Source: Spirochaetota bacterium (GTDB lineage Bacteria; Spirochaetota; UBA4802; UBA5550). From it: a DNA stretch of 49,951 bases. Shown piece by piece: positions 33,537 to 41,541 of this stretch (within the stretch, counting starts at the first letter, position 1; every line of letters starts with the position of its first letter). The position numbers and the translations under genes are program-made. The stretch is taken from positions 1 through 49,951 of the forward strand of contig JAKLIV010000001.1 of NCBI GenBank assembly GCA_022709405.1, written 5' to 3'. The notes under the pieces were generated by a model that saw nothing but the letters and a program-made list of their open reading frames with translations, had not been told where the DNA came from and ran no database searches.

Positions 33537-35207
33537 ATGGATTCCAAAACCACAACCTATTACTCCACCCACGTCAAAGACACTGCCGAGCTCTACGGCT
33601 CGAACAGGGGCGAGGGAATCAGCAGATATTTCTCAACTGCATTTATTCCCGGAACCCGGATACTCGATATCGGCTCAGGCACGGGCAGGGACCTTTCGAT
33701 ACTCCTTTCGCTGGGATACGATGCATACGGTGTCGATGCCTCGCAGGAGATGGCTGATTATTCACTTTCACATACACCAGCATTGAAAGAACGGGTGAGG
33801 GTGGGCGCAATACCGTCAGAAAAGCCCCTTTACGAAAAGCTATTTAACGGCATATTGTGCTCGGCAATGCTTATGCACCTGCCCGATGAGCTGTTATTCG
33901 ACGCTGCATTTACCATAAGGAACAATCTCGAAAAGGGCGGCAGGCTTCTGTTGTCGGTGCCATTGACCAGACCCGGTATCGATGACACGGGAAGGCTTTC
34001 CGACGGAAGGCTCTTCATCATCCGCCCATCGGAATACTACACGCTTCTGTTTGAGCGCATCGGCTTTGCCAGGATATCGTACCATGAAGACGAAGACAGC
34101 CTGGGCAGGCAGGGAATCAGGTGGGCGATCATGATATTCGAGCTTGGCTCGCTCAAAGGCAGGGCAATCGACAAGATCGAAAGCATTCTGAACAGGGACA
34201 AAAAAACGGCGACGTACAAGCTGGCGCTGTTCAGGGCGCTGTGCGACATTGCGCAGACCGGGTACAATTCTGCATGCTGGTATCCTGACGGCAGGGTCGG
34301 CGTAGACATCAAGAGCGTGGTCGACCGGTGGATCATGTATTACTGGCCCCTGTTCGAAAGCCCTGATTTTATACCGCAGCTTAATGGAGAGAAAAAGACC
34401 GGCACCAAGTCGATCCTGTTCAGGTCGGGGATGAACGATCTGATTGATTCGTACAGCAGGCAGGGCGGTTTGAGCCGGTTTTACATGGATCTCGCAGGTG
34501 ATGTCGACCTTTCATGGAAGAACCAGTTGTATGCCGGGGTATTTAAAAAAGTATCAACTGCAATAATCAGGGGGCCGGTTGTCTATGCAGGCGGTTCGCT
34601 GGACGATGAAAAAGTGTTCGAATACAACGCACGGGACAGGCGCATCGTGTTTTCAGCAGACATCTGGCGGGAGCTCTCGCTCATGGGGCACTGGATCAAT
34701 GACGCGCTCATCATGCGCTGGGGAGAGCTCACGTCTGCCATATCGGGCAGCGAGATACCGGCTTCAGGGGTGATAGATCTCTTATTGAAGATGCCGGTCA
34801 CCGAGAGAGACACGCAGTTGAGCAGGGCTGTTTTCAGCAATTCATCAACGCTTGAATGCGTATGGACCGGTAAACGTCTGAACGATACATTCGATATGGA
34901 CCATGTAATCCCGTTTTCACTCTGGCGCAACAATGACCTGTGGAACCTGCTGCCTGCTGATCCGAAAGTGAACAACAGGAAAAGAGAGAAGCTTCCATCG
35001 CGTGAGTTGTTGAAATCCCGCAGGGACATTATACTCGGTTACTGGGATTTGATCCGGGAACAGTACCCGTCCCGGTTTACCAATGAATACCGGATAATGA
35101 CCGGTAACCCGTTCAATACCAACTGGCAGAACTCACTCTTCTCATCCATCAGCGAGGCGGTCGAGATTACGGCCCTGCAGCGCGGGGTTGAAAGGTGGGG
35201 AGGGTGA
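33537..35207 (+). CDS. Fusion of class I SAM methyltransferase and HNH nuclease
   Basis: In this 556-residue protein, residues 1-205 form a UbiE-like methyltransferase (motif I LDIGSGTGRD at 43-52). There is no NPPY/DPPY motif, so DNA-base methylation is unlikely. Residues ~225-400 are a helical domain with LALFRALCDIA and WIMYYWPLF. Residues ~440-500 form an HNH motif (ECVWTGKRLN, FDMDHVIPFSLW with Asp455-His456, then NLLPADPKVNNRKR). It starts 4 bp after the Nudix stop but is far GC-richer than the three preceding genes, so the cassette is a composite. Probably nuclease-based defence. Confidence 0.82.
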   Translation: MDSKTTTYYSTHVKDTAELYGSNRGEGISRYFSTAFIPGTRILDIGSGTGRDLSILLSLGYDAYGVDASQEMADYSLSHTPALKERVRVGAIPSEKPLYEKLFNGILCSAMLMHLPDELLFDAAFTIRNNLEKGGRLLLSVPLTRPGIDDTGRLSDGRLFIIRPSEYYTLLFERIGFARISYHEDEDSLGRQGIRWAIMIFELGSLKGRAIDKIESILNRDKKTATYKLALFRALCDIAQTGYNSACWYPDGRVGVDIKSVVDRWIMYYWPLFESPDFIPQLNGEKKTGTKSILFRSGMNDLIDSYSRQGGLSRFYMDLAGDVDLSWKNQLYAGVFKKVSTAIIRGPVVYAGGSLDDEKVFEYNARDRRIVFSADIWRELSLMGHWINDALIMRWGELTSAISGSEIPASGVIDLLLKMPVTERDTQLSRAVFSNSSTLECVWTGKRLNDTFDMDHVIPFSLWRNNDLWNLLPADPKVNNRKREKLPSRELLKSRRDIILGYWDLIREQYPSRFTNEYRIMTGNPFNTNWQNSLFSSISEAVEITALQRGVERWGG

Positions 35208-35253
35208 TTGCTGCAACGAGGAAATCTAAGGAAGGCGGTGTGAGGTAAACAAC

Positions 35254-35508
35254 ATGAAAACCATCACTATCTCAAAAAAAGAACGCGACGCACTACTTGA
35301 AAGCATCGCGATCGACGAATCGATACTGAAAAAGATCCGCGTTGCCCAGGTCGAAGGAAAGTCTTTTATATTCACCCTCGATGAAGAAGATTTCGAGGAT
35401 TTTCTTGACGGCCTTGCCGCAGAAGTGAACCACAGCAAGGATGAAAAGAGAGAGGAGCTTCTCGACGCCCTGATGGATCGTCTTGATGATGGTTTTGAAG
35501 AGTATTAA
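35254..35508 (+). CDS. Small acidic hypothetical protein
   Basis: The 84-residue protein (MKTITISKKERDALLESIAI) is rich in Asp/Glu and ends with DALMDRLDDGFEEY. No family is recognised. It precedes a truncated HNH-endonuclease-like start and follows the MTase-HNH gene, so it may be part of a nuclease/inhibitor pair whose nuclease has been lost. Confidence 0.6.
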   Translation: MKTITISKKERDALLESIAIDESILKKIRVAQVEGKSFIFTLDEEDFEDFLDGLAAEVNHSKDEKREELLDALMDRLDDGFEEY

Positions 35509-35515
35509 GAAGCAA

Positions 35516-35608
35516 ATGACATCCCTTACCGACATCCGCTACCGCACCGCAGCCTTCAACTGGCTGCACGAAAAAATAAACTTTTACGGATATGCCGCTT
35601 CCCGGTAA
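35516..35608 (+). pseudogene. Truncated 5' end of an HNH-endonuclease-type gene
   Basis: A 30-codon frame reading MTSLTDIRYRTAAFNWLHEK then INFYG resembles the start of HNH restriction-type proteins (IR-x-AAF-x-WL-x-E/K), but stops after 30 residues. It starts 8 bp after the acidic gene, as a lost partner would. Confidence 0.4.
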
Positions 35609-35636
35609 AAGGATAAAGGCTTACAAGGAGTCCAAA

Positions 35637-36713
35637 ATGAAAAGAATTATTATACCGGTCGCAATTGCCTGTACCTTTATGGCCGCAAAGGCGCCTGACA
35701 TTTCCAGCGTTGATATGCTCATCGACGATAAACAATATCTCGATGCGTTCGATATCCTTGAAAAAGCCGACCCGGATGAGAAAGATGTGGCGATCACAAT
35801 AAAGAAAACGATGCTTTGCCTCGATTACTTTGCAAAAAGCATCGGGCATGGGGTTTTCTCGCTAGAAAATCTTAAGCATAACGAGACTTTGTCGCAGATC
35901 AGGAGGTCGACCGGTAAGTTCGAGATTGTAACCTTTTCTCCTGAAAAAGCCCTTAAGGCCCTGATAGAAAAATACCCTGCCAGGTACGAGTTGCATGAAA
36001 CCCTCGGTATCTACTATTATGAGGTTTACACCCATTATTCGGAAAACAGCACCGAAAAGCAGAATGAAACGAACATCGGGCTGGCAAAACATTACATAGG
36101 CATTGCGCTCAAGAACAACTGTGCTACGGCAAGGTCTTTTTATATTATGGGGTTTATCAATCTGGATGACGGGTATTACAAGGAAGCGATACGGTATTTC
36201 AATTCTTCCCTCGAAAGAAACAACGAAAATCCGCAATGTCACTACAATCTGGCGTTTGCGTACATGAAAAACAAGGACTATAAAGCGGCAATGCGGCATG
36301 CGGCTGTCGCTCTGGAGAAATATACAGACCTTGAATTGAAGAAAGATGCGGCCTATTTTGCCCATAGAATGGCTACAGGCATTCAGGACAGGGACAGGTC
36401 AATGGAATACGCTGTTGAATATGTCAGGCTTGAGCCACGCAGTCATAAAACCCTGAAGCAGATAGTTGAAAATTATTATAACACCGATTACGATAGCGAC
36501 GTGGTAAGATTTTTTGAAACAATCGAGGGTAAATATAAGAATGATGATATCGCGCTCGGAAATATCTGCCTGTACCGGGGAATATATTATAGTGACAGGA
36601 AACAGAAAGACAGGGCATTGATCGATTTTGACAGGGCAGAGAAGATTTTTCAAAAGATATATCCCGCAGACCACGAGGTGTTCAAATTCATCAATGAATC
36701 GAGGACGCGGTAG
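35637..36713 (+). CDS. Secreted TPR-repeat protein
   Basis: The 358-residue protein begins with a Sec signal (MKRIIIPVAIACTFMAAKA). Several TPR-like helices follow, e.g. YKEAIRYFNSSLERN and NPQCHYNLAFAYMKNKDYKA (about 180-230). It should be a periplasmic scaffold; no partner is evident. The longer frame from 35592 is rejected because AAGGAG lies 7 nt before ATG 35637. GC content is backbone-like. Confidence 0.8.
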   Translation: MKRIIIPVAIACTFMAAKAPDISSVDMLIDDKQYLDAFDILEKADPDEKDVAITIKKTMLCLDYFAKSIGHGVFSLENLKHNETLSQIRRSTGKFEIVTFSPEKALKALIEKYPARYELHETLGIYYYEVYTHYSENSTEKQNETNIGLAKHYIGIALKNNCATARSFYIMGFINLDDGYYKEAIRYFNSSLERNNENPQCHYNLAFAYMKNKDYKAAMRHAAVALEKYTDLELKKDAAYFAHRMATGIQDRDRSMEYAVEYVRLEPRSHKTLKQIVENYYNTDYDSDVVRFFETIEGKYKNDDIALGNICLYRGIYYSDRKQKDRALIDFDRAEKIFQKIYPADHEVFKFINESRTR

Positions 36714-36800
36714 CCGTAATGATTTGCCTGGATGTATTTATCATTGATGATTTCACTAGATATGGGAAAGAAGCGATTATGTATGGATCTATAGAGTAGG

Positions 36801-36899
36801 CGGCTGTGACCACGGCCCTGCAGCGGGGCGTGGAAAGGTGAAGTGGATAGCAGGGTATTACTGAAGCAGCGATACGAAAAGTTCCGGAAAGCGGTGTGA
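36801..36899 (+). repeat. Duplicated 3' tail of the MTase-HNH gene
   Basis: Similar to 35157-35244, sharing ACGGCCCTGCAGCG and GGAAAGGTG-type segments and ending AAGGCGGTGTGA versus AAAGCGGTGTGA. The two copies bracket the 35254-36713 genes. Confidence 0.5.
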
Positions 36900-36907
36900 T
36901 AGTATTA

Positions 36908-37105
36908 TTACAGGCTCCTGGAAAACTTATCAGCACGGTCGGCAAGCTCATCAAGAGATAAATCCTCAAAAAGCTCTTTTCTCCACCTGGTATAATCGAA
37001 TTTTTCACGGTTGACAAGAACGATGAAACGCTCCATGTCTATTTCACCAAGTCTTTCTTTCAGGGCTTTAAAACCTTCTTGTTTAATAACGGTATCGGAT
37101 TTCAT
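36908..37105 (-). CDS. Antitoxin partner of the PIN protein
   Basis: The 65-residue protein (MKSDTVIKQEGFKALKERLG, then WRKELFEDLSLDELADRADK) is a small helical protein typical of PIN partners. ATG 37105 overlaps the PIN stop in an ATGA junction, so toxin is translated first. Confidence 0.7.
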   Translation of the reverse strand: MKSDTVIKQEGFKALKERLGEIDMERFIVLVNREKFDYTRWRKELFEDLSLDELADRADKFSRSL

Positions 37106-37551
37106 TTCAAGTCCTCCAAAAGGGTTATAAAATCAATCGGGCTTAAAATCAGTAGTTCTTTTACATGATGTCTTCTGCTCAATATCTTTTTATCAACTGT
37201 TATAAAGTAATCGGCCTTGCCTTCAATTGCCGACGCGATGTGCAATGAGTCTTTATTGCTGAATCCAAGATCTTTGAGCTTTTTACCGGTATTGATAATA
37301 TTGCCATTATTAAATATAATTGATGATGCTTTTATTCTCCATAAAAATATTTCATCTCGTATAATTTCATCCGGGTTGGCGTTGTTCTCAAAATCCAGGA
37401 TAAAAGACCAGACAAGATTTAATTTATTATCATTGATAAGTTCCTGTATCGCAAGTTTTGCTTCTGTTTCCAAATTTACAGAGAGATGACTCTGGTCATC
37501 ATATGGTCGGTTAAAACAGCAGTTATCGAGATAAATTATGACTTGTTTCAT
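37102..37551 (-). CDS. PIN-domain protein (VapC-like toxin)
   Basis: The 149-residue PIN-fold protein has acidic residues in IYLDNCCFNRPYDD, LVWSFILDFEN and DSLHIASAIEGKADYFITVD. Cys11-Cys12 and CCFNRPYDD mark the subfamily often annotated as type II toxin or nucleic-acid-binding PIN. It precedes a 65-residue antitoxin-like gene with a 4-bp overlap. Confidence 0.85.
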   Translation of the reverse strand: MKQVIIYLDNCCFNRPYDDQSHLSVNLETEAKLAIQELINDNKLNLVWSFILDFENNANPDEIIRDEIFLWRIKASSIIFNNGNIINTGKKLKDLGFSNKDSLHIASAIEGKADYFITVDKKILSRRHHVKELLILSPIDFITLLEDLK

Positions 37552-38010
37552 TATCCTATTAAGTGGGATTATCGCATTATTTCAAGTATTAATTACATTG
37601 GGGTTTATTAAATAAACCTGTATGGATATCCCGATCCCAGGTTTACCGTACATATCCACAGCAACATCCATAAAGAAGAAGATGGGCCGAAGCTGAAGCA
37701 TTGCCTGCAGGGAATGCATGGGCAGAAGATAATCCTTCCAGGCAAGTCAAACCAGTACCCGGACAGGGGACTGCTTGAGATGCGACACGGGAAGTACCGG
37801 AAGGTCGGGTAGGATATAAAACCACGAACGACACGAACCACACGAAAGCAGGATAGCAATCCCCATTTCGTGCCTTTCGTGTATTTCGTGGTTAAAGATG
37901 GGTCTTTACACGGGAGTCAGGGGGATTGACTGATATATTGGTTGACGGATAATATAGACTGATGTTTATTTTATTACATGAATGAATTGGGCGGGGATCC
38001 GGGATAAATA
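37552..38010. other. Intergenic region with gene-tail fragment and palindrome
   Basis: 37714-37812 is an orphan 32-codon tail (MHGQKI, NQYPDRGLLEMR) with a second copy at 38673-38771. It is followed by the inverted repeat R9 (37819-37895; ACCACGAA against TTCGTGGT). No intact gene. Confidence 0.55.
37819..37895. repeat. Inverted repeat R9, copy 1
   Basis: AAACCACGAA, GACACGAA and CACACGAA on the left pair with TTCGTG, TTTCGTGTA and TTTCGTGGTT on the right. This resembles extragenic palindromes known from many environmental genomes. Confidence 0.6.
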
Positions 38011-38337
38011 ATGATTAAAATCCATTGCGGTTATCTTGGCAGAGAGGTGGTATTGACCGATGAACGGTATGAGCATATCAAAATCCATCATCCTGATCTT
38101 CTTCCTGAATATGAGTCGGCGTTGATCGGTGCATTGACTGACCCGGACAGCGTTCGCAAGAGTGACAGGTTCCCGAATGCAAGACTTTTTACAAGGTTTT
38201 ATGAGGATATCAGGAGCGGCAGATATGCCGTAGTCGTGGTTGTGAGCGATACCGATCCGGTGGAACGCGACTGGATAATCACGGCCTATGTAACAAGAAA
38301 AATAAGCGGAGGAATAATAGAATGGGAAAAGAAATGA
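38011..38337 (+). CDS. PBECR-type (phage-Barnase-EndoU-ColicinE5/D-RelE-like) nuclease-fold toxin candidate
   Basis: The 108-residue protein has VVLTDERYEHIKIHHPD and WIITAYVTRKISGG, the conserved start and end of the PBECR/DUF4258-like RNase fold (His in HHPD, Tyr/Arg near the C-terminus). It overlaps a DUF2283 gene by 16 bp, a common pairing thought to be toxin-antitoxin. Confidence 0.72.
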   Translation: MIKIHCGYLGREVVLTDERYEHIKIHHPDLLPEYESALIGALTDPDSVRKSDRFPNARLFTRFYEDIRSGRYAVVVVVSDTDPVERDWIITAYVTRKISGGIIEWEKK

Positions 38338-38570
38338 AGTTTTCTTATGACAGGGAAGCTGATATACTATACATAAACTTCACAGAACCTTATGCAGGTC
38401 AGGAGACAGAAGAGTTGGGCGATGATGTTATTGTGCGTCTTAATCCTGAGACGGGTATAGTCGAAAACATGGAAGTCCTGTTTTTTTCCACACGACTGTT
38501 GAGAAATGACATGTTCCGGATACCGGTAGCGGGGGAAATCCACCTGGTTCAGCCTGGCGTTGATTTGTGA
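38322..38570 (+). CDS. DUF2283-family protein (likely antitoxin)
   Basis: The 82-residue protein carries the DUF2283 pattern FSYDREADILYINFTEP, then IVRLNPETGIVENMEVL. ATG 38322 has GGAGGA 8 nt upstream, inside the partner gene. Role as antitoxin is inferred from the pairing. Confidence 0.85.
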   Translation: MGKEMKFSYDREADILYINFTEPYAGQETEELGDDVIVRLNPETGIVENMEVLFFSTRLLRNDMFRIPVAGEIHLVQPGVDL

Positions 38571-38947
38571 AAGTACTGGTAATGCGATTATTTAGCCGAT
38601 GAAAAAATATTCTGAGCATACGCCTTTATTGCTTCCACGACATTCTCCAAGATGGATACGGCCCAATGCTACATGCACGGCCAGAAGATTGCTCTTTCGG
38701 GCAGGGCGAACCAGTACCCGGACAGAGGCCTGCTTGAAATGAGATACGAGAAGTTCCGGAAAGCAGGGTAGGATATAAAACCACGAACCACACGAAAGCA
38801 AGACCCCCCATTTCGTGTATTTCGTGGTTAATGATTGATAATAAATGTAATTGACACCGTATGATCCCGCCTGCAATGTTTGCTTCTTAAATTTTTCGCA
38901 GGTTTAAATAAATCATCTGACCGGTTTCCGGATGGAGGAGGAAAATC
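38571..38947. other. Intergenic region with second tail fragment and palindrome
   Basis: 38673-38771 is the second copy of the orphan 32-codon tail (MHGQKI, NQYPDRGLLEMR), equal in length to the first. It is followed by R9 copy 2 (38778-38830) and the leader of the next gene. Confidence 0.55.
38778..38830. repeat. Inverted repeat R9, copy 2
   Basis: AACCACGAA, CACACGAA on the left and TTTCGTGTATTTCGTGGTT on the right. A shorter version of 37819-37895. Confidence 0.6.
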
Positions 38948-39610
38948 ATGTGTTTCTCGGCAACTGCCAGCTTTACCGCAGGCGCTGTGCTTACCGCTGC
39001 CGGAGTCGCAACCACCAGGGTAGTAACTAAACCCTCGCAAAGGGTATTTGCAAGTATTCCCTTTCTTTTCGCAATTCAGCAGTTTGCCGAGGGGTTCGTA
39101 TGGCTTGCATTGACGAAACCGGGTGAATTCATCAGCCTTAAAATCAGCACCTATGCTTTTCTTTTATTTTCTGATATAGTCTGGCCCATAATGATCCCTC
39201 TATCGGTTTTATTGATGGAGGAAAACGTAAAAAGAAAAAAAATACTGGGCGTGGTGGTCGCGCTCGGGATAATCCTGGCGTTGTATTACTCGTGCTGCCT
39301 GCTGATTTTCCCTGTCGACCCGGAGCTCATTGACTGCCATATCAACTATGACGGTACGTTCCCGAAAATGTTTGAAATACCGGCATTCCTGATCTATGTG
39401 ACGGTTACCATCGTTCCGCTGTTTGTCTCAACCGTGAAAAGGATGCGCTGGCTGGGAGTCTCCATGTTCCTGGCCTGCGTGGTTTCGGTATTCTTTTACA
39501 TACAGGTTGTCACTTCGGTCTGGTGTTTTTTCGCCGCGATACTGAGCGGCATGATTTTCTGGATTCTGAGGGGAAACAGGCCGGCTGCATTACCGGAACA
39601 CGATACTTGA
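38948..39610 (+). CDS. DUF6629-like integral membrane protein
   Basis: The 220-residue protein has about seven hydrophobic spans and begins MCFSATASFTAGAVL, characteristic of DUF6629 proteins. The function is unknown. GGAGGAGG precedes ATG 38948. It is the last chromosomal gene before the tRNA-Val fragment. Confidence 0.8.
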   Translation: MCFSATASFTAGAVLTAAGVATTRVVTKPSQRVFASIPFLFAIQQFAEGFVWLALTKPGEFISLKISTYAFLLFSDIVWPIMIPLSVLLMEENVKRKKILGVVVALGIILALYYSCCLLIFPVDPELIDCHINYDGTFPKMFEIPAFLIYVTVTIVPLFVSTVKRMRWLGVSMFLACVVSVFFYIQVVTSVWCFFAAILSGMIFWILRGNRPAALPEHDT

Positions 39611-39759
39611 TAATCCTTCGATATGTTCATCCTGCGCCCGGGCGGCCCATAGAAGGAACATCCCTGGCATAAGGCCGGATTACTGCATTGAAATCCGCGG
39701 CGATGATGGATTTTTACGCCAGAGGCGGGACGCGGTCATATCCCACCATTAATGATAAA

Positions 39760-39782
39760 GGCCCTGTATCGCATACAGGGCC
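39760..39782 (-). terminator. Terminator-like hairpin downstream of the tRNA-Val fragment
   Basis: GGCCCTGTAT and ATACAGGGCC pair with a 3-nt loop; on the minus strand TTTATC follows. It is probably the original terminator of the tRNA-Val gene. Confidence 0.6.
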
Positions 39783-39795
39783 CCTGTGTTTTATG

Positions 39796-39840
39796 TGGGC
39801 GCTGACGGGATCGAACCGCCGACCCTCTGCTTGTAAGCTT
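39796..39840 (-). other. 3' fragment of tRNA-Val(TAC): attachment-site remnant
   Basis: On the minus strand this reads from the anticodon arm (GCTTACAAGC, anticodon TAC at 39833-39835) through the variable and T arms (GGTCGGCGGTTCGATCCCG) to the acceptor strand AGCGCCC and discriminator A. CCA is not encoded. The 5' half of the tRNA (acceptor GGGCGCT, D arm) is absent. A tyrosine integrase lies 60 bp away on the missing-half side, so this is the duplicated att sequence at the left end of an integrated element. Confidence 0.8.
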
Positions 39841-39901
39841 GGTCGGGTCACGCGTAACTCCTCGATCATCCAGCAGTTAACTTTTTTCACAACTCACCGT
39901 G

Positions 39902-40990
39902 TCAGTGTTGCGACACATTTTTGCCTTTCGGGACGTTCACCGTCACATCGATGATGTTCTTGATCCGGTTTACCTTGGTCACGCCGTCGAACCCTCCTGC
40001 CTGCGCATACCGCATGTGTGTAACGATCGGCGATGAGTGCCCGAGAAACGCCTGAAGGTCGTCTATGCTCACGCCAGCGTCGCGCATGCTCTGCGCGTAG
40101 ATGTGTCGCAGGTCGTGCAACCGCAGCGTTCCTCCCGGCATCCGGTCGATGAACGACAGACTGTCACGCAGTTCGTCCATGTGCCGCTTGATCGTGGCCT
40201 CGGAGATCGTCACCTTGACCCTCGTGTGCGGTAGCTGGATGAGATAGTCGTACAGCGGATCGGGTATCGGCACCGAACGGCCTTTCTTTCCCTTCGCAGT
40301 CTCGGCGCGCACATCGATCCTCCTTGTTTCGAAGTCGATGTCGGTCCACTTGAGGCCGGTCATCTCTGACTTGCGCAGCCCCGCGAAGATCCCGATCATC
40401 ACCACCGTGAGCAGACCCGGGTGAAAGGAGGCCTTTGTGATGATCTCGACGATCTCATCCCCCGTGAGCCTGATGTGACGGATGTTCTTCTCGTTCACCT
40501 TGAGGCCCTTGCAGGGGTTGCCCCTGATGTACAGTTCGTTCCGGATTGCCCAGTTCATGAAGCTGCTCAGGATGTTGATATCCTTGTTGACCGTCGAGCG
40601 TGTGGCCTTGCCGTTCTTGCCCTCGTTGTCGAAGCGCCAGGCGATGTAGCTCTCGATGTGTGTCCGGCGAAAATCCCGTATTTTGACGTTGTCAAAGAAC
40701 TTCGTGAAGCGCTGTTCATAGAACGCGATCTCCGCGGCATACTGCTTCTTGCTTTTCATGACCCTCGAGAAGACATCGAGGTATCGTTTGAAAAGGGAGA
40801 AGATCTTTGGGTTCTCGGCGTCATGCTCTTCGATGACTTCCTCGAGCCACCGGCTGTACTGCCGTTCGACCTCGCTCCTGCGGCAAACAACCCGCTTCCT
40901 GATCCGTTTACCCTTGTATACCATGTCAAACTGGTACTTGATGTTTCCGAGCGGTACCCTGTTCTGGCATGGATCTTTTTTAAATGGCAT
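39902..40990 (-). CDS. Tyrosine-recombinase integrase
   Basis: The 362-residue protein has an N-terminal SAM-like core-binding domain and C-terminal catalytic residues: Arg in FAGLRKSEMTGL, His-x-x-Arg in LRLHDLRHIYAQ, His in FLGHSSPIVTHM and the Tyr nucleophile in MRYAQ. It should catalyse site-specific integration at tRNA-Val. I used ATG 40990 with GGAGG 5 nt upstream rather than 41062. It lies just inside the att fragment, as is typical of genomic islands. Confidence 0.95.
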   Translation of the reverse strand: MPFKKDPCQNRVPLGNIKYQFDMVYKGKRIRKRVVCRRSEVERQYSRWLEEVIEEHDAENPKIFSLFKRYLDVFSRVMKSKKQYAAEIAFYEQRFTKFFDNVKIRDFRRTHIESYIAWRFDNEGKNGKATRSTVNKDINILSSFMNWAIRNELYIRGNPCKGLKVNEKNIRHIRLTGDEIVEIITKASFHPGLLTVVMIGIFAGLRKSEMTGLKWTDIDFETRRIDVRAETAKGKKGRSVPIPDPLYDYLIQLPHTRVKVTISEATIKRHMDELRDSLSFIDRMPGGTLRLHDLRHIYAQSMRDAGVSIDDLQAFLGHSSPIVTHMRYAQAGGFDGVTKVNRIKNIIDVTVNVPKGKNVSQH

Positions 40991-41184
40991 GGTGTCCTCC
41001 TGTGATGCGAGGATACCAGCAGCCGATACCATGTTGTAAGCATGGCGAGGGGGTCCTGTCAATACATATACGGCAATTTTTTGCGGGAACCGGGATCTGG
41101 TCGCTGGATGCGTAGCATGCGCATGATAAACACGCGCCAGGCGATCTCCTGGGCAGTATTCGGGACATCTGGTACCTCCGTGTA

Positions 41185-41379
41185 TCAGTTGATGCGGTCT
41201 TTATTGATGATCTTAATGATCTCATCCGGCTTGAACAGATAGCCTTTCCCGAGGACCTGGTATGCAGGAAAAACCCCGGTTCGGACCAGCTTGCGGATGG
41301 TGTATTCTGGAATGCTGATGATGCTAGAAAGTTCCTTCGTGGTGACGAAGACGCGTGGCACGGTGACATGCTGGGTCAT
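41185..41379 (-). CDS. Excisionase/MerR-like helix-turn-helix protein
   Basis: The 64-residue protein (VTTKELSSIISIPEYTIRKL, then GYLFKPDEIIKIIN) is a winged-helix DNA-binding domain of the excisionase type (helix_turn_helix_17). GGGAGG precedes ATG 41379. Its place upstream of the integrase on the same strand fits a recombination directionality factor. Confidence 0.85.
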   Translation of the reverse strand: MTQHVTVPRVFVTTKELSSIISIPEYTIRKLVRTGVFPAYQVLGKGYLFKPDEIIKIINKDRIN

Positions 41380-41541
41380 ATGGAAATCCTCCCAAGTATT
41401 ATCACCTATAACTATTTAAATTTATGGCCGTTTCATGTCAAGTATATGCGGAGAAAAAAAGTGAGATTTTTAAAGATAAAGAAGGATGATTTATCAATAA
41501 TCAAAATAGGTTCTTATGAGGCATTGACGAGCTCCCTAAAC

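Noticed and set aside
33537-35207. Type IIG restriction-modification enzyme
   Set aside because: The methyltransferase part has UbiE-like motifs and no NPPY/DPPY catalytic motif, so a DNA-base methyltransferase is not supported.
39796-39900. Complete tRNA gene
   Set aside because: Only anticodon arm, variable loop, T arm and 3' acceptor strand exist. The region 5' of them has no D arm or GGGCGCT acceptor strand.
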